Of a stretch of DNA of 55,299 nt, positions 7,375 to 15,965 are shown piece by piece. The notes under the pieces are model-generated. The model made no database searches. It was given only the letters and a program-made list of their open reading frames with translations, and was not told the origin of the DNA. Position numbers and translations under genes: made by a program. This stretch comes from an uncultured Cellvibrionales bacterium (GTDB lineage Bacteria > Pseudomonadota > Gammaproteobacteria > Pseudomonadales > Dasaniaceae). Position 1 is the first letter of the stretch. Every line of letters starts with the position of its first letter. The stretch spans positions 1 to 55,299 of the forward strand of contig CAJVZD010000027.1 in the NCBI GenBank assembly GCA_913019905.1. Direction: 5' to 3'.

Positions 7375-8538
7375 TCAGTACGATTTGGGTAATCCAAGCG
7401 CTCTTTCCGCGATATTACACAAAATTAACTGAGGGCTAACTGGCGCCAGCCGCGTAATCATGACTTCTCGCATCAATCTTTCGACGTGAAATTCTTTCGC
7501 GTAACCCATACCACCGTGGGTCATTACCGCGCGAGTACAAGCTTGAAACCCCGCCTCCCCACCAAGATATTTGGCTGCGTTGGCTTCTTGGCCGCAGGGT
7601 TGGTTTGTATCATAGAGGTAGGCGGCTTTCATCGCCATTAAAAAAGCCGACTCCAACTCTATCCAGCTCTCTGCCAACGGATGCTGGATAGATTGATTCA
7701 TCCCTATCGGACGATCGAATACGACTCTTTCCCGCGCATATTTTGCGGCTCTATCGAGCGCACTTTGTCCAATGCCAATGCCCTCAACGGCAACGAGAAT
7801 TCGTTCAGGATTAAGACTATGCAATAGGTATTGAAAACCTTTACCTTCCTCGCCAACTCGGTCTTCTGCGGGCACCGGCAACCCATCGATAAATACTTCG
7901 CACGTGGCGACCGCTGAGCGACCCATTTTTGGGATGGCACGAACGTCGCAATAATCCCTATTCAAGTCTGTGTAAAACAGGGTTAAACCGTCGGTGGGAC
8001 GCGCGACCTCGTCCTTTGGCGTGGTACGGGTCAACAACATGATTTTGTCAGCTTGCAAAGCGGTAGACGTCCAAACCTTTTTACCGTCAACGACATATTT
8101 GTCGGCCTTGCGTACAGCTCGAGTCGTAATTGAAGTGGTATTCAATCCTGCATCGGGTTCGGTAACGCCAAAACAACTTTTGATATTGCCTTGAATCAAA
8201 TCCGGCAACCAGCGTTTTTTTTGTTCGTCAGTGCCAAAAACAATAATCGGATGGGGGCCAAATATGTTGATGTGGATGGAGGAAGCAGCAGCCATAGCGC
8301 CCGCTTTGGCTACTTGATGCATCATCAAAGCTGCCTCGGTAACGCCAAGTCCAGCCCCGCCGTATTCTGTTGGCGCAGCTATACCCAGCCAACCGCCGTC
8401 GGCCATCGCTCTATGAAACTCGTCCGGAAACTCACCGCTATTATCGTGGGCAAGCCAATAATCATCGTCAAATTGACGACAAATATGTTCAACAGCTTCA
8501 CAAATCGCCTGTTGATCCGATGATAAAGAAAAATCCAT
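7375..8538 (-). CDS. acyl-CoA dehydrogenase
   Basis: A 387-residue acyl-CoA dehydrogenase with the three-domain order of the family: N-terminal helices (GWLGIAAPTEYGGAGLG), the middle sheet with CFGVTEPDAGLNTTSITTRA, and the C-terminal bundle with RVVFDRPIGMNQSIQHPLAE and THGGMGYAKEFHVERLMRE. At the place where most members have the catalytic Glu of the YEGT motif this protein reads RLAPVSPQL. It belongs to a common proteobacterial subgroup ending in LGLPKSY that lacks that Glu, so the base may come from the G helix instead. AAGGAG precedes the ATG at 8538. It may share a transcript with gcdH, 166 bp downstream. Substrate unknown. Confidence 0.9.
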   Translation of the reverse strand: MDFSLSSDQQAICEAVEHICRQFDDDYWLAHDNSGEFPDEFHRAMADGGWLGIAAPTEYGGAGLGVTEAALMMHQVAKAGAMAAASSIHINIFGPHPIIVFGTDEQKKRWLPDLIQGNIKSCFGVTEPDAGLNTTSITTRAVRKADKYVVDGKKVWTSTALQADKIMLLTRTTPKDEVARPTDGLTLFYTDLNRDYCDVRAIPKMGRSAVATCEVFIDGLPVPAEDRVGEEGKGFQYLLHSLNPERILVAVEGIGIGQSALDRAAKYARERVVFDRPIGMNQSIQHPLAESWIELESAFLMAMKAAYLYDTNQPCGQEANAAKYLGGEAGFQACTRAVMTHGGMGYAKEFHVERLMREVMITRLAPVSPQLILCNIAERALGLPKSY

Positions 8539-9106
8539 GATGAGCTCCTTTGCCCAGGCAGTAATCTTAAGAAAACAGGTTTATCGTCTCGATGGTTACA
8601 ATACTCATTTGATAACTAAGTCCCAACGTCACCTGTCAACGGGTCTGTTTATTAGAACGACAATAAGAATGTTTATTCTATGTGAAGAAACAACTATCGA
8701 AACAACTAATAGAACCGACTATCCAAACAACTACAACTACAAGCACGAGCATCTTATTCACCCAACCAATATGACTCGAAAATCACCGCCCCCAATTAAT
8801 AAAGGTTTTTGCGTCCGATTCATGGCCTAATCCGTAAGCGATGCTAAGATTTCTTTGGAGTTGAGCGAATGTGATTGTAAACGGACAGGAAGGATAGAAG
8901 TGATTTCGCAAAAAGTCCATAGCGGGAATAGGTTCGCGACGGCGTTGGAAAACAAGATGCGTGATTTTTAAACAGCAGTTTGTAATACTTCAGTAGTGAA
9001 GTCAGTCATTACTATGTATAGTTTAATACAGCCCAAATTTTTACGGAAAACTGTAACTAAAGAACCGACGATACCGATGATCGACGAACATTAACTGGAG
9101 AGAATA
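8539..9106. other. non-coding stretch between acyl-CoA dehydrogenase and comFB-like gene
   Basis: About 570 bases between two divergent genes. It contains a degenerate 12-bp repeat array (listed separately) and the promoter regions of both neighbours. No reading frame here has coding character or a usable ribosome-binding site. Confidence 0.5.
8687..8734. repeat. degenerate 12-bp repeat array related to the one at 4692
   Basis: Four units follow each other: GAAACAACTATC, GAAACAACTAAT, a 13-bp unit ending in GACTATC, and CAAACAACTAC. They share the A-rich head and AACTATC core of the five-copy array at 4692-4751. Both arrays lie upstream of minus-strand genes in the same orientation. Confidence 0.6.
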
Positions 9107-9415
9107 ATGCTGCTATCACATGAAAACTTACGTCATGATTTAGCCACAGAACTGGACAGTATACATAATTATTATGAAAGGCACGTTTTTGAAGAACTGC
9201 AAAAGCAGTTGACGGACAAATTCGACAACACAGAATACGTGGCAGATATCGCCTGCGTCGCACTCAATCATTTACCACCGCGTTATATTCGCCACGATGT
9301 TGATATGGCTTTCTATTTGTCGCCGGTAGAACGAAAGGAAATGCTCGACAAAATCGTGTCTGCAGTTAGCAATGCAATTAAATTTGTCGATGAAAGCGAA
9401 GCTAAATACAACTAA
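9107..9415 (+). CDS. late competence development ComFB family protein
   Basis: A 102-residue soluble protein with the ComFB core: helix YYERHVFEELQKQL, then ACVALNHLPPRYIRHDVDMAFYLSPVERKEM and the final helix IVSAVSNAIKFV. In Bacillus comFB sits in the competence operon and has no settled activity; cyanobacterial members bind cyclic di-nucleotides, which would fit the c-di-GMP genes in this window. That link is inference. GGAGAG lies 6 bases before the ATG. It is followed after 11 bases by the glutaminyl cyclotransferase gene on the same strand, so the two may be co-transcribed. Confidence 0.8.
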   Translation: MLLSHENLRHDLATELDSIHNYYERHVFEELQKQLTDKFDNTEYVADIACVALNHLPPRYIRHDVDMAFYLSPVERKEMLDKIVSAVSNAIKFVDESEAKYN

Positions 9416-9426
9416 CGATAACTACT

Positions 9427-10224
9427 GTGACTCTATTGAACACCAATAATTCACAACAGTTTATGCGATTACTTTCTCTTTGCCTGCTTTCTATTGCACA
9501 GTTTTGCTGGGCAGGCGAACCTGCAAAGGAATATGACTTTCAAGTTATTAACTCCTTTCCTCATTCGACAAATTCTTTTACCCAGGGGCTGGAGTACCGT
9601 GACGGATTTCTTTATGAAGGCACGGGTAAACGCGGTTTTTCCAAAATCAGTAAGCGAAGATTGAACTCTGTTCGAGAAAGAGATTTTTCGAAACTTAAAA
9701 AAGAGTATTTTGGCGAGGGAATCACGGTACTCGATAATAAGGTCTACCAGCTGACCTGGAAAGCGCAGCGCGGTTTTATCTATGACGCAAAGAGCTTAGA
9801 TGTTCTCTCGACATTTACCTACAAAGGTGATGGTTGGGGCTTAAGTAACAACGGTAAGGAACTGATCCTAAGCAACGGCAGCGATAAGTTACAGTTCATT
9901 AACCCTGGCGATTTTTCAATAACTAGGACTACATCGGTAACTTTAGACGATAAACCCGTCTCTCGAATCAACGAACTCGAATGGATTAATGGTCATATTT
10001 ACGCCAATATTTGGCAAAGCAATCGACTAGTAATTATCGAGCCAAAGACGGGAAAAGTGACCGCCTATGTCGATTTAGCTAAACTCTTGCCAAAAAAGTT
10101 GACCACTGCAAAAACGGATGTACTCAATGGCATAGCCTACGATAAAGAACACCAACGCTTGTTAGTCACTGGAAAATACTGGCCCCGCATCTTCCATATT
10201 GAATTGATAGATAAGACAAGATAA
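9427..10224 (+). CDS. glutaminyl-peptide cyclotransferase, secreted beta-propeller type
   Basis: A 265-residue protein with a signal peptide (MRLLSLCLLSIAQFCWAG) and a five-bladed-propeller glutamine cyclotransferase domain of the plant/bacterial type. Marker segments are FPHSTNSFTQGLEYRDGFLYEGTG, FGEGITVLDNKVYQLTWK, SNGSDKLQFINP and NELEWINGHIYANIWQSN. It converts N-terminal glutamine of exported proteins to pyroglutamate in the periplasm. The start is either the GTG at 9427 or the ATG at 9463, directly at the signal peptide; neither has a strong ribosome-binding site. Confidence 0.88.
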   Translation: MTLLNTNNSQQFMRLLSLCLLSIAQFCWAGEPAKEYDFQVINSFPHSTNSFTQGLEYRDGFLYEGTGKRGFSKISKRRLNSVRERDFSKLKKEYFGEGITVLDNKVYQLTWKAQRGFIYDAKSLDVLSTFTYKGDGWGLSNNGKELILSNGSDKLQFINPGDFSITRTTSVTLDDKPVSRINELEWINGHIYANIWQSNRLVIIEPKTGKVTAYVDLAKLLPKKLTTAKTDVLNGIAYDKEHQRLLVTGKYWPRIFHIELIDKTR

Positions 10225-10261
10225 ACCCAGCGTTAAATAACGCTTATGAGGTTCGACATTC

Positions 10262-11353
10262 GTGATTTTACCTAACACAGACAAACGGCACGCATGTCTG
10301 ACTTTATTGATGCGAGGTCTGTTTCAAACGACGGTATTGCTAACGACAGTATTATTCAGTGTTAACGGCTCTAGTGCCGTCATTTTACAATACCACCATG
10401 TTAGTGACAGTACTCCGCGCTCGACCAGCTTAAACGTAAACGAATTTACCGCCCACCTTGAGTGGCTGGAGAGAAATCATTTTACTGTCATACCGCTGCC
10501 AGAACTCATTTATAGAATAAAAACTAAACAACTAACACCAGAGGAACGACTTGTCAGTATCACTTTTGATGACACTGGCAAATCGGTTTGCACTAATGCC
10601 GCCCCCCTATTAGTTGACCGCCAATGGCCATTCTCTGTTTTTATCAACACCGGAATCATGACAAACTCCAGTATGAGTCAATGCAGTTGGACGGAGCTGA
10701 AAAAACTTCAAAATACCGGCCTATTGCACATCGGAAATCACAGTCACAGCCACCTCCATATGACAGCAGACGGTGCGACAAAAGATATCGGTCTATGGCA
10801 GGAACAAATGCGCAAGGAGGTTATCAGCGCGGAACAGATTATCGAGAAAAATCTAGGGGTAAGGCCCAGAATATTTGCGTACCCGTACGGAGAATTCGAC
10901 CAGCAATTGCAAAAAATCGTCGAAAACCTGGGTTATTCAGCGGTTGGACAGCATTCGGGTGCAGTGGGCAACAATAGCGAGCTGGGTGCTCTTCCGCGTT
11001 TTCCTTTATCTGGAGTTTACGCCGATATCAGATTCCTTGCTGACAAGTTACTCAGCGTTCCTTTTCCCTTGCTAAAAGATAAGATTGAACACTACCGAAG
11101 TAGCCTCGTTCCTATTAAAAAAGCTCCGATCAACAAGGCACCCCTGTTAACATTGATATTATCGGAACCCATCAAATCCCGAGTTCAGTGTTTTCTAGGC
11201 AATGGCCAGCCGATAGATACTGTACAGACAGAGGAACGCATTAGCGCTCAATCCCAGACCGAACTTATACCCGGTCGAAACCGCTATAATTGTACCGCCA
11301 TTTCTCCTCACAATGGGCGTTTTTACTGGTATTCCAGGCAATGGATACAGTAA
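10262..11353 (+). CDS. polysaccharide deacetylase (NodB/PgaB-like), exported
   Basis: A 363-residue protein starting with GTG. It has an N-terminal hydrophobic segment (residues about 20-39), then the NodB fold: VILQYHHVS, motif 1 TFDD (D103, D104), motif 2 H160-x3-H164 in GNHSHSHLH, and motif 3 RIFAYPYGEF. These are the metal and catalytic residues of CE4 deacetylases, and the YHHVS opening resembles the N-terminal half of PgaB/IcaB, which removes acetyl groups from poly-GlcNAc. The C-terminal 80 residues form a small unassigned beta-rich domain. It follows the cyclotransferase by 37 bases. A role in envelope or matrix polysaccharide is inferred. Confidence 0.85.
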   Translation: MILPNTDKRHACLTLLMRGLFQTTVLLTTVLFSVNGSSAVILQYHHVSDSTPRSTSLNVNEFTAHLEWLERNHFTVIPLPELIYRIKTKQLTPEERLVSITFDDTGKSVCTNAAPLLVDRQWPFSVFINTGIMTNSSMSQCSWTELKKLQNTGLLHIGNHSHSHLHMTADGATKDIGLWQEQMRKEVISAEQIIEKNLGVRPRIFAYPYGEFDQQLQKIVENLGYSAVGQHSGAVGNNSELGALPRFPLSGVYADIRFLADKLLSVPFPLLKDKIEHYRSSLVPIKKAPINKAPLLTLILSEPIKSRVQCFLGNGQPIDTVQTEERISAQSQTELIPGRNRYNCTAISPHNGRFYWYSRQWIQ

Positions 11354-11412
11354 TAAATGCAATACATCACAAGCCGATTCCTTCAATTCACCGTATTATG
11401 ACAGGGGAAAGG

Positions 11413-11679
11413 CTATTTGAATAACTGCTTGATCCGCGAATAGCCTTCTCTCACATCCTGAGCTAGATTCTTTAGATCCTCACCGACATCTTCGGATGTT
11501 TCGTGCAACTCCGCCTTAATTTTTTCATTGCGGAAACTGATTTTTTCCCATTTCTTTTCTAACTCTCCCCATTCTGTTTTAACCTCCGCTTTAGCCAAAT
11601 TCATCTTCACCGCAAGAACGTCCCTCTCGGTTTTTAGCCCGTCAATTATTTCAGTTAATTCATCTTTCAGCTGAGTCAT
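11413..11679 (-). CDS. small charged coiled-coil protein of unknown function
   Basis: An 88-residue, almost fully helical protein with heptad-like spacing (LKTERDVLAVKMNLAKAEVKTEWGELEKKWEKI). It has no signal peptide, cysteine or membrane segment. The ATG at 11679 has a near-perfect GGAGGT 7 bases upstream, which supports it as a real gene and decides the start. It resembles small stress-associated helical proteins found in gammaproteobacteria. No function can be assigned. It points away from the kinase gene cluster that follows. Confidence 0.75.
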   Translation of the reverse strand: MTQLKDELTEIIDGLKTERDVLAVKMNLAKAEVKTEWGELEKKWEKISFRNEKIKAELHETSEDVGEDLKNLAQDVREGYSRIKQLFK

Positions 11680-12120
11680 AACAAACACCTCCAAACTATA
11701 ATTGTCTACACAGAATACTATCTTTCTCTCCTCTTTACTTTAGACTCAACGAGAACCGGCCTATTGATCCGCATCAAAAAAGACACTTAAACTGCTAACT
11801 AAACTCACACAGATTACGCTCCTACCCGCTTTATTTCAATCCTCGCAACAGTCGACTTGAGTCGTTTGAATAACCTATGAGCGACGCTCTTACCAGCAAC
11901 CGGACTCTGTAAGACCAGCATTATCTAGTAAGCAAACAGGGACAACTGTGAACGATACACGCATGTGACCGGTTTCAACTAACGATGAAAGAAACACCCA
12001 GTAGCAACCTTCTATTACCTACAGTCGCAAGGCGGTTATGTTTGTCACCTGTACAAAGTCAATACGATGTGAAAGACTGATTAAACTCGTGATATCGCTT
12101 TTATCCCTATCACTGAGTCT
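11680..12120. other. non-coding stretch before kinase gene
   Basis: About 440 bases between two divergent genes. It must hold both promoters. No strong palindrome, RNA gene or ORF with a ribosome-binding site was recognised. Confidence 0.45.
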
Positions 12121-14157
12121 TTGTCGTCGAACATCACAGCGGTGCCAAAAATTACAGATCTACTACAGTTAAAGGAACAAGAAAATGACACCGAGTCAAC
12201 TGAGGCACCTCCTATGGATTCGATAGGCCGATACGAAGTCAAGGAAATGCTGGGATCTGGAGCGATGGCCGATGTCTACCTGGCATTTGACCCTAAAATA
12301 AATCGCACGCTAGCAATAAAACTCTTGAAAAGCGAGCACGCCAGCAATGATGAATACCGCTTTCGTTTTCTGCGCGAAGCCAGCGCTGCGGGGAACCTGG
12401 TACATCCAAAAATTGTCACTGTTTACGACGTAGGCGAAGTTGACGAACATCCTTACATGGCGATGGAGCTACTCAGTGGTAATTCTTTGGAAGACCTTAT
12501 GGAGGCCAATCATGAGTTCTCCATCCCGGACGTATTAGAAATAGGGATTCAGGTAGCAGACGCGTTGCACTACTCCCACAGCCAGGGTGTTGTACATCGC
12601 GATATCAAACCAGCCAACATTGTCTGCGCTGAAGGCGGCACTCAAGTCAAGATTACCGATTTCGGCATTGCACATGTTGACGACACCCACAACTCACAAC
12701 AGACTCAAATGGGCGCAATTTTAGGCACTCCCCAATATATGGCTCCAGAACAGCTGCGAGGAGAAAAGATTGACGGTCGCGCTGACTTGTTTGCTACCGG
12801 TATTTTGTTGTATCAACTATTGACCCATGAAAAACCTTTTACGGGTAATACACTGGCCTCGCTGTTTTTGGAGATCTCCAACGGGAATTACGTACATATA
12901 GAACACCTGGTGGCCGACATACCTCCAAGACTGGCCCGTATCGTTAGTAGGCTTCTACAGAAAAAGCCCGGTCGTCGATACCAAACCGGTGAAGAATTAT
13001 CAATGGCTTTACAGCAGGTAAAACAAGAACTCACAACCAAAGACGAAAGTGTCACGGACTCACAAGTACTAATGTCGATATGGAGCGTCGCTAAATCAAC
13101 AATACAAACAAGTTTTCAGTGGATATGGATCTCCTGTTCAGGAGCATTATTGAAATTGCTTCAAAATATAAAAATGACGCCGGAAGACGTTCTAACTGAC
13201 GTCGACCGCCATCAACGTAATAGCTTGAAAAAACACGCGGTTCTTAAAAAGCGTACTGCGTTTCACAAAAGCCAGGTTCACATACCGTTTCGGGTCTGGG
13301 GATCCGTCTCCATGATGCTCGCGGTAGGTTTCACCTTAGTCATTTGTAGTACCGTCGTCTATTTTTCACAACTCAATACCATGCGGTCATTCGCACTTGA
13401 TTCCGGCAGTGCCTTAGCCAAACTAATCTCGATCAATAGTGCCGAAGCCATGTTAGGTGAAGACTGGATCACAATAGAAACGCTCATCGAAGATTTGAAA
13501 GACAATCAAGAGTTTTCCTATATTTTCATTGCAGATCATAAAAATACTGTTCGGGGCAGTAGTGAGGAAACGGCGGTCAATTTACCGATAGACATCAAGG
13601 GATTGCCAACTGCCTCAACCACTTACGCAGAGGCGGAGATCCGGGATTGGTTATACGAGGGAACTCAAGTATTCGACTTTGCCGTTGCCATCAAGTTTCA
13701 GCAAAAAAGTGTGGGTAAGATTCATATTGGATTGAGCCAATCACATCTAGCCAATGCCGCCAATACGACGTTATGGACTATGGGTTTATTGATTGTTATC
13801 ACTGTGATATCAGTGGTAGGAATGACGTATCTGCTAATTTCGCGCATTACCAAACCGATCGCGTTACTACAAAAAGCAATAAAACAGACCATTGCTGGAC
13901 ATGCAGACTATACCCTGGACAACACGCGCAACGACGAATTTGGTGAAGTTTTTAAGAGTTTTAACGCTTTATTGGATAAGAATGAAAAGACAATGCAAGC
14001 ATTGATGCCCGACGCTGGAGAATCTGAAAAAGACGATCCATTTCTATCCGAAAACGATGACGACGACAAAACTGTATTAATGAAAGTAATCGGCAGCGAG
14101 GATGAAACACTCGTCATGAGCCCACAGCCCACCGAGAAAAACCCGGAGGATAGCTAA
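12121..14157 (+). CDS. transmembrane Ser/Thr protein kinase with periplasmic sensor and HAMP domain
   Basis: 678 residues from the TTG at 12121, which has no ribosome-binding site; the ATG at 12214 has GAGG 8 bases upstream and may be the real start. A complete Hanks-type kinase fills residues 37-300: glycine loop LGSGAMADVYLAF, K67, helix-C E86, HRDIKPAN (D161), DFG (180-182), APE (208-210). A linker leads to TM1 (391-416), a periplasmic domain of about 135 residues, TM2 (551-574) and HAMP (575-627). The tail is acidic and carries two similar motifs, DDKTVLM and EDETLVM, resembling phospho-Thr sites that FHA domains bind. The GGAGG and ATG of the next gene overlap its end, so it heads an operon with envelope lipoproteins. 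Confidence 0.9.
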   Translation: MSSNITAVPKITDLLQLKEQENDTESTEAPPMDSIGRYEVKEMLGSGAMADVYLAFDPKINRTLAIKLLKSEHASNDEYRFRFLREASAAGNLVHPKIVTVYDVGEVDEHPYMAMELLSGNSLEDLMEANHEFSIPDVLEIGIQVADALHYSHSQGVVHRDIKPANIVCAEGGTQVKITDFGIAHVDDTHNSQQTQMGAILGTPQYMAPEQLRGEKIDGRADLFATGILLYQLLTHEKPFTGNTLASLFLEISNGNYVHIEHLVADIPPRLARIVSRLLQKKPGRRYQTGEELSMALQQVKQELTTKDESVTDSQVLMSIWSVAKSTIQTSFQWIWISCSGALLKLLQNIKMTPEDVLTDVDRHQRNSLKKHAVLKKRTAFHKSQVHIPFRVWGSVSMMLAVGFTLVICSTVVYFSQLNTMRSFALDSGSALAKLISINSAEAMLGEDWITIETLIEDLKDNQEFSYIFIADHKNTVRGSSEETAVNLPIDIKGLPTASTTYAEAEIRDWLYEGTQVFDFAVAIKFQQKSVGKIHIGLSQSHLANAANTTLWTMGLLIVITVISVVGMTYLLISRITKPIALLQKAIKQTIAGHADYTLDNTRNDEFGEVFKSFNALLDKNEKTMQALMPDAGESEKDDPFLSENDDDDKTVLMKVIGSEDETLVMSPQPTEKNPEDS

Positions 14158-14158
14158 T

Positions 14159-15139
14159 ATGAAAAACATGCGGTGGCTTTGCCTGTGTTTAATTGCTGCC
14201 ATTTCGGCCTGCGGAACGCCCGCCCGCAAACACGTTCTATTAGCAGAAGATACTCAGGTTACCGTCGTACTTTCGGGTAGTCATGATACCTGGAGTTCAC
14301 TAGCAGAAACCTATTACAGCAACAAAAGCCTCGGCTGGTACATTGCAGACAGAAATTCACTAAAAGAACTTACCGCTGGTCAAAAATTAGTTATTCCAAA
14401 GTCAATGGAACCACACTATGGCATTTTTGATAACTACGAACAGATTGTTCCAATTTTAACGTATCACAACTTTGGGCCTAAGAAATCCAATACTATGATT
14501 CGACCACAAGATTTTGAACAACAGCTACGATATCTCCGAGATAACAACTACCGGGTAATTTCACTTTCTGCACTGTCTAAACACATGCAACAAGGTCTGC
14601 CGATTCCCCACCGCGCCGTTGTCATCACCATAGATGATGGCTTTCGATCTACGTATGACATAGCTTTTCCGTTACTAAAAAAATATGGCATGCCGGCTAC
14701 TGTGTTTGTCTATTCAGATTTTATAAACAATGGTGGTCTCAAAAAAAAGCAGCTAATCGACATGTTAGAATCGGATCTGATTGATATCCATTCACATTCT
14801 AAGACCCACCGAAACTTCAACATGCCTCTTGCTAATGAATCGCTCAAAGACTTTTATCAAAACCTCAAACTAGAGATTATTGCACCACAAGAAAAATTGA
14901 ACCGGTTATTGTCTGCACCGGAAGAACAGTATTTCGCATATCCCTATGGAGAAGTAAACCCAAAAGTTGTTGAATTTCTAACAGAAAGCAATCACAAGCT
15001 CGGCTTTACTGTTTCACCTGGTAGCATCAGTAGTTATTCTTATCCATATACCCTGCGCCGCTTCCAAGTATTCGGTAATCGAAACCTAAAAAGCTTCATT
15101 AAAATCATTAAGAGAAACCGACGTGACCTGGCCATTTAA
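14159..15139 (+). CDS. LysM-polysaccharide deacetylase lipoprotein
   Basis: A 326-residue lipoprotein with lipobox I15-S-A-C18. Residues 33-80 form a LysM-type glycan-binding domain (DTWSSLAETYYSNKSLGWYIADRN, then AGQKLVIP). Residues 96-320 are a NodB-type deacetylase: YHNFG, motif 1 TIDDGF (D159, D160), motif 2 H213-x3-H217 and motif 3 YFAYPYGEV. It would sit in the outer or inner membrane facing the periplasm and deacetylate peptidoglycan or an amino-sugar polymer. GGAGG lies 9 bases before the ATG, inside the end of the kinase gene, and its 3' end overlaps the next gene by 17 bases. Confidence 0.88.
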   Translation: MKNMRWLCLCLIAAISACGTPARKHVLLAEDTQVTVVLSGSHDTWSSLAETYYSNKSLGWYIADRNSLKELTAGQKLVIPKSMEPHYGIFDNYEQIVPILTYHNFGPKKSNTMIRPQDFEQQLRYLRDNNYRVISLSALSKHMQQGLPIPHRAVVITIDDGFRSTYDIAFPLLKKYGMPATVFVYSDFINNGGLKKKQLIDMLESDLIDIHSHSKTHRNFNMPLANESLKDFYQNLKLEIIAPQEKLNRLLSAPEEQYFAYPYGEVNPKVVEFLTESNHKLGFTVSPGSISSYSYPYTLRRFQVFGNRNLKSFIKIIKRNRRDLAI

Positions 15140-15965
15140 AATAATATTGTTATCGACGATCTTCATTTCTCTAAATGCCTGTCAGTCACTTAACTCCGAA
15201 CAAGCTGAAGTGTCAGAAGCCGCTCAATATTTCAAATCGCGCGCGCACCAGCTATTTGAAAAAGACCATTTTCAAGAAGCCCAAATCATGACCAAAGCTT
15301 GGATAGCACTGGCCCCTGTGCCAGAGGCGACCATGCTTCTTGAGAAGATTGACCAGAGACGACAAGAGCTCTTTAGTAGCGCGCTCCAATGTACAAAACA
15401 AAACAGTTCTGTCGACCAGCATCGCCATTGTTTAAAAAGATTATTGCGCTATCAACCTGATTATCAACCGGCAGTGGAAGCACTACGTGGTGATATGGCC
15501 GAACAGGAATTGGCTAGCCTAATCGATTCCCATGAAGTCAATGAGGCCAAATGGCGAAAAACTGCCAACGCTCGAAAACCAAAGAAAACAAACCTTACTC
15601 CCCAAATAAAACCACAATTAGAACGACAGATAGAACTACAGAAAAAAGAAGAAAAAAATTCAGCTGTGAAGGCAAAAGTACAAGAGATTCATGGCTTTAT
15701 CGCTGTCGATCAATGGGTGCCAGCCGGTAAGCTACTACTGGGGATAAAAGACCAATGGTCGAAGAAACAGGAAAACATGATGCCATTGCGACAGTCAGTC
15801 GCCGAAAATCTATATCTAGAAGGTCAACGACTGTTTAGGGGCAGCGTCGGACAGGCGATTGAAATGTGGGAATTGGCATTGGCAATCGACCAAACCCACA
15901 GCCGGGCAAAAATAAAGTTGATAAGAGCCTATAAAATCCGCGATAACCTCAACAAAATTAATTGA
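15123..15965 (+). CDS. TPR-like lipoprotein
   Basis: A 280-residue protein from a GTG that lies inside the end of the deacetylase gene. It begins with a signal peptide and lipobox L17-N-A-C20. The rest is helical with tetratricopeptide-like pairs at the N-terminus (AAQYFKSRAHQLFEKDHFQEAQ) and C-terminus (ENLYLEGQRLFRGSVGQAIEMWELALAID), separated by a basic, Lys/Gln-rich linker at about residues 140-190. Likely an envelope scaffold for the deacetylase or for an assembly machine. The name of no known family was recognised. It ends 8 bases inside the convergent gene. Confidence 0.75.
   Translation: MTWPFKIILLSTIFISLNACQSLNSEQAEVSEAAQYFKSRAHQLFEKDHFQEAQIMTKAWIALAPVPEATMLLEKIDQRRQELFSSALQCTKQNSSVDQHRHCLKRLLRYQPDYQPAVEALRGDMAEQELASLIDSHEVNEAKWRKTANARKPKKTNLTPQIKPQLERQIELQKKEEKNSAVKAKVQEIHGFIAVDQWVPAGKLLLGIKDQWSKKQENMMPLRQSVAENLYLEGQRLFRGSVGQAIEMWELALAIDQTHSRAKIKLIRAYKIRDNLNKIN

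Noticed and set aside
8537..8830. 97-codon plus-strand frame in the gap after the second acyl-CoA dehydrogenase start
   Set aside because: It overlaps the neighbour's start and the degenerate repeats; the Thr/Asn-rich composition comes from the repeats.
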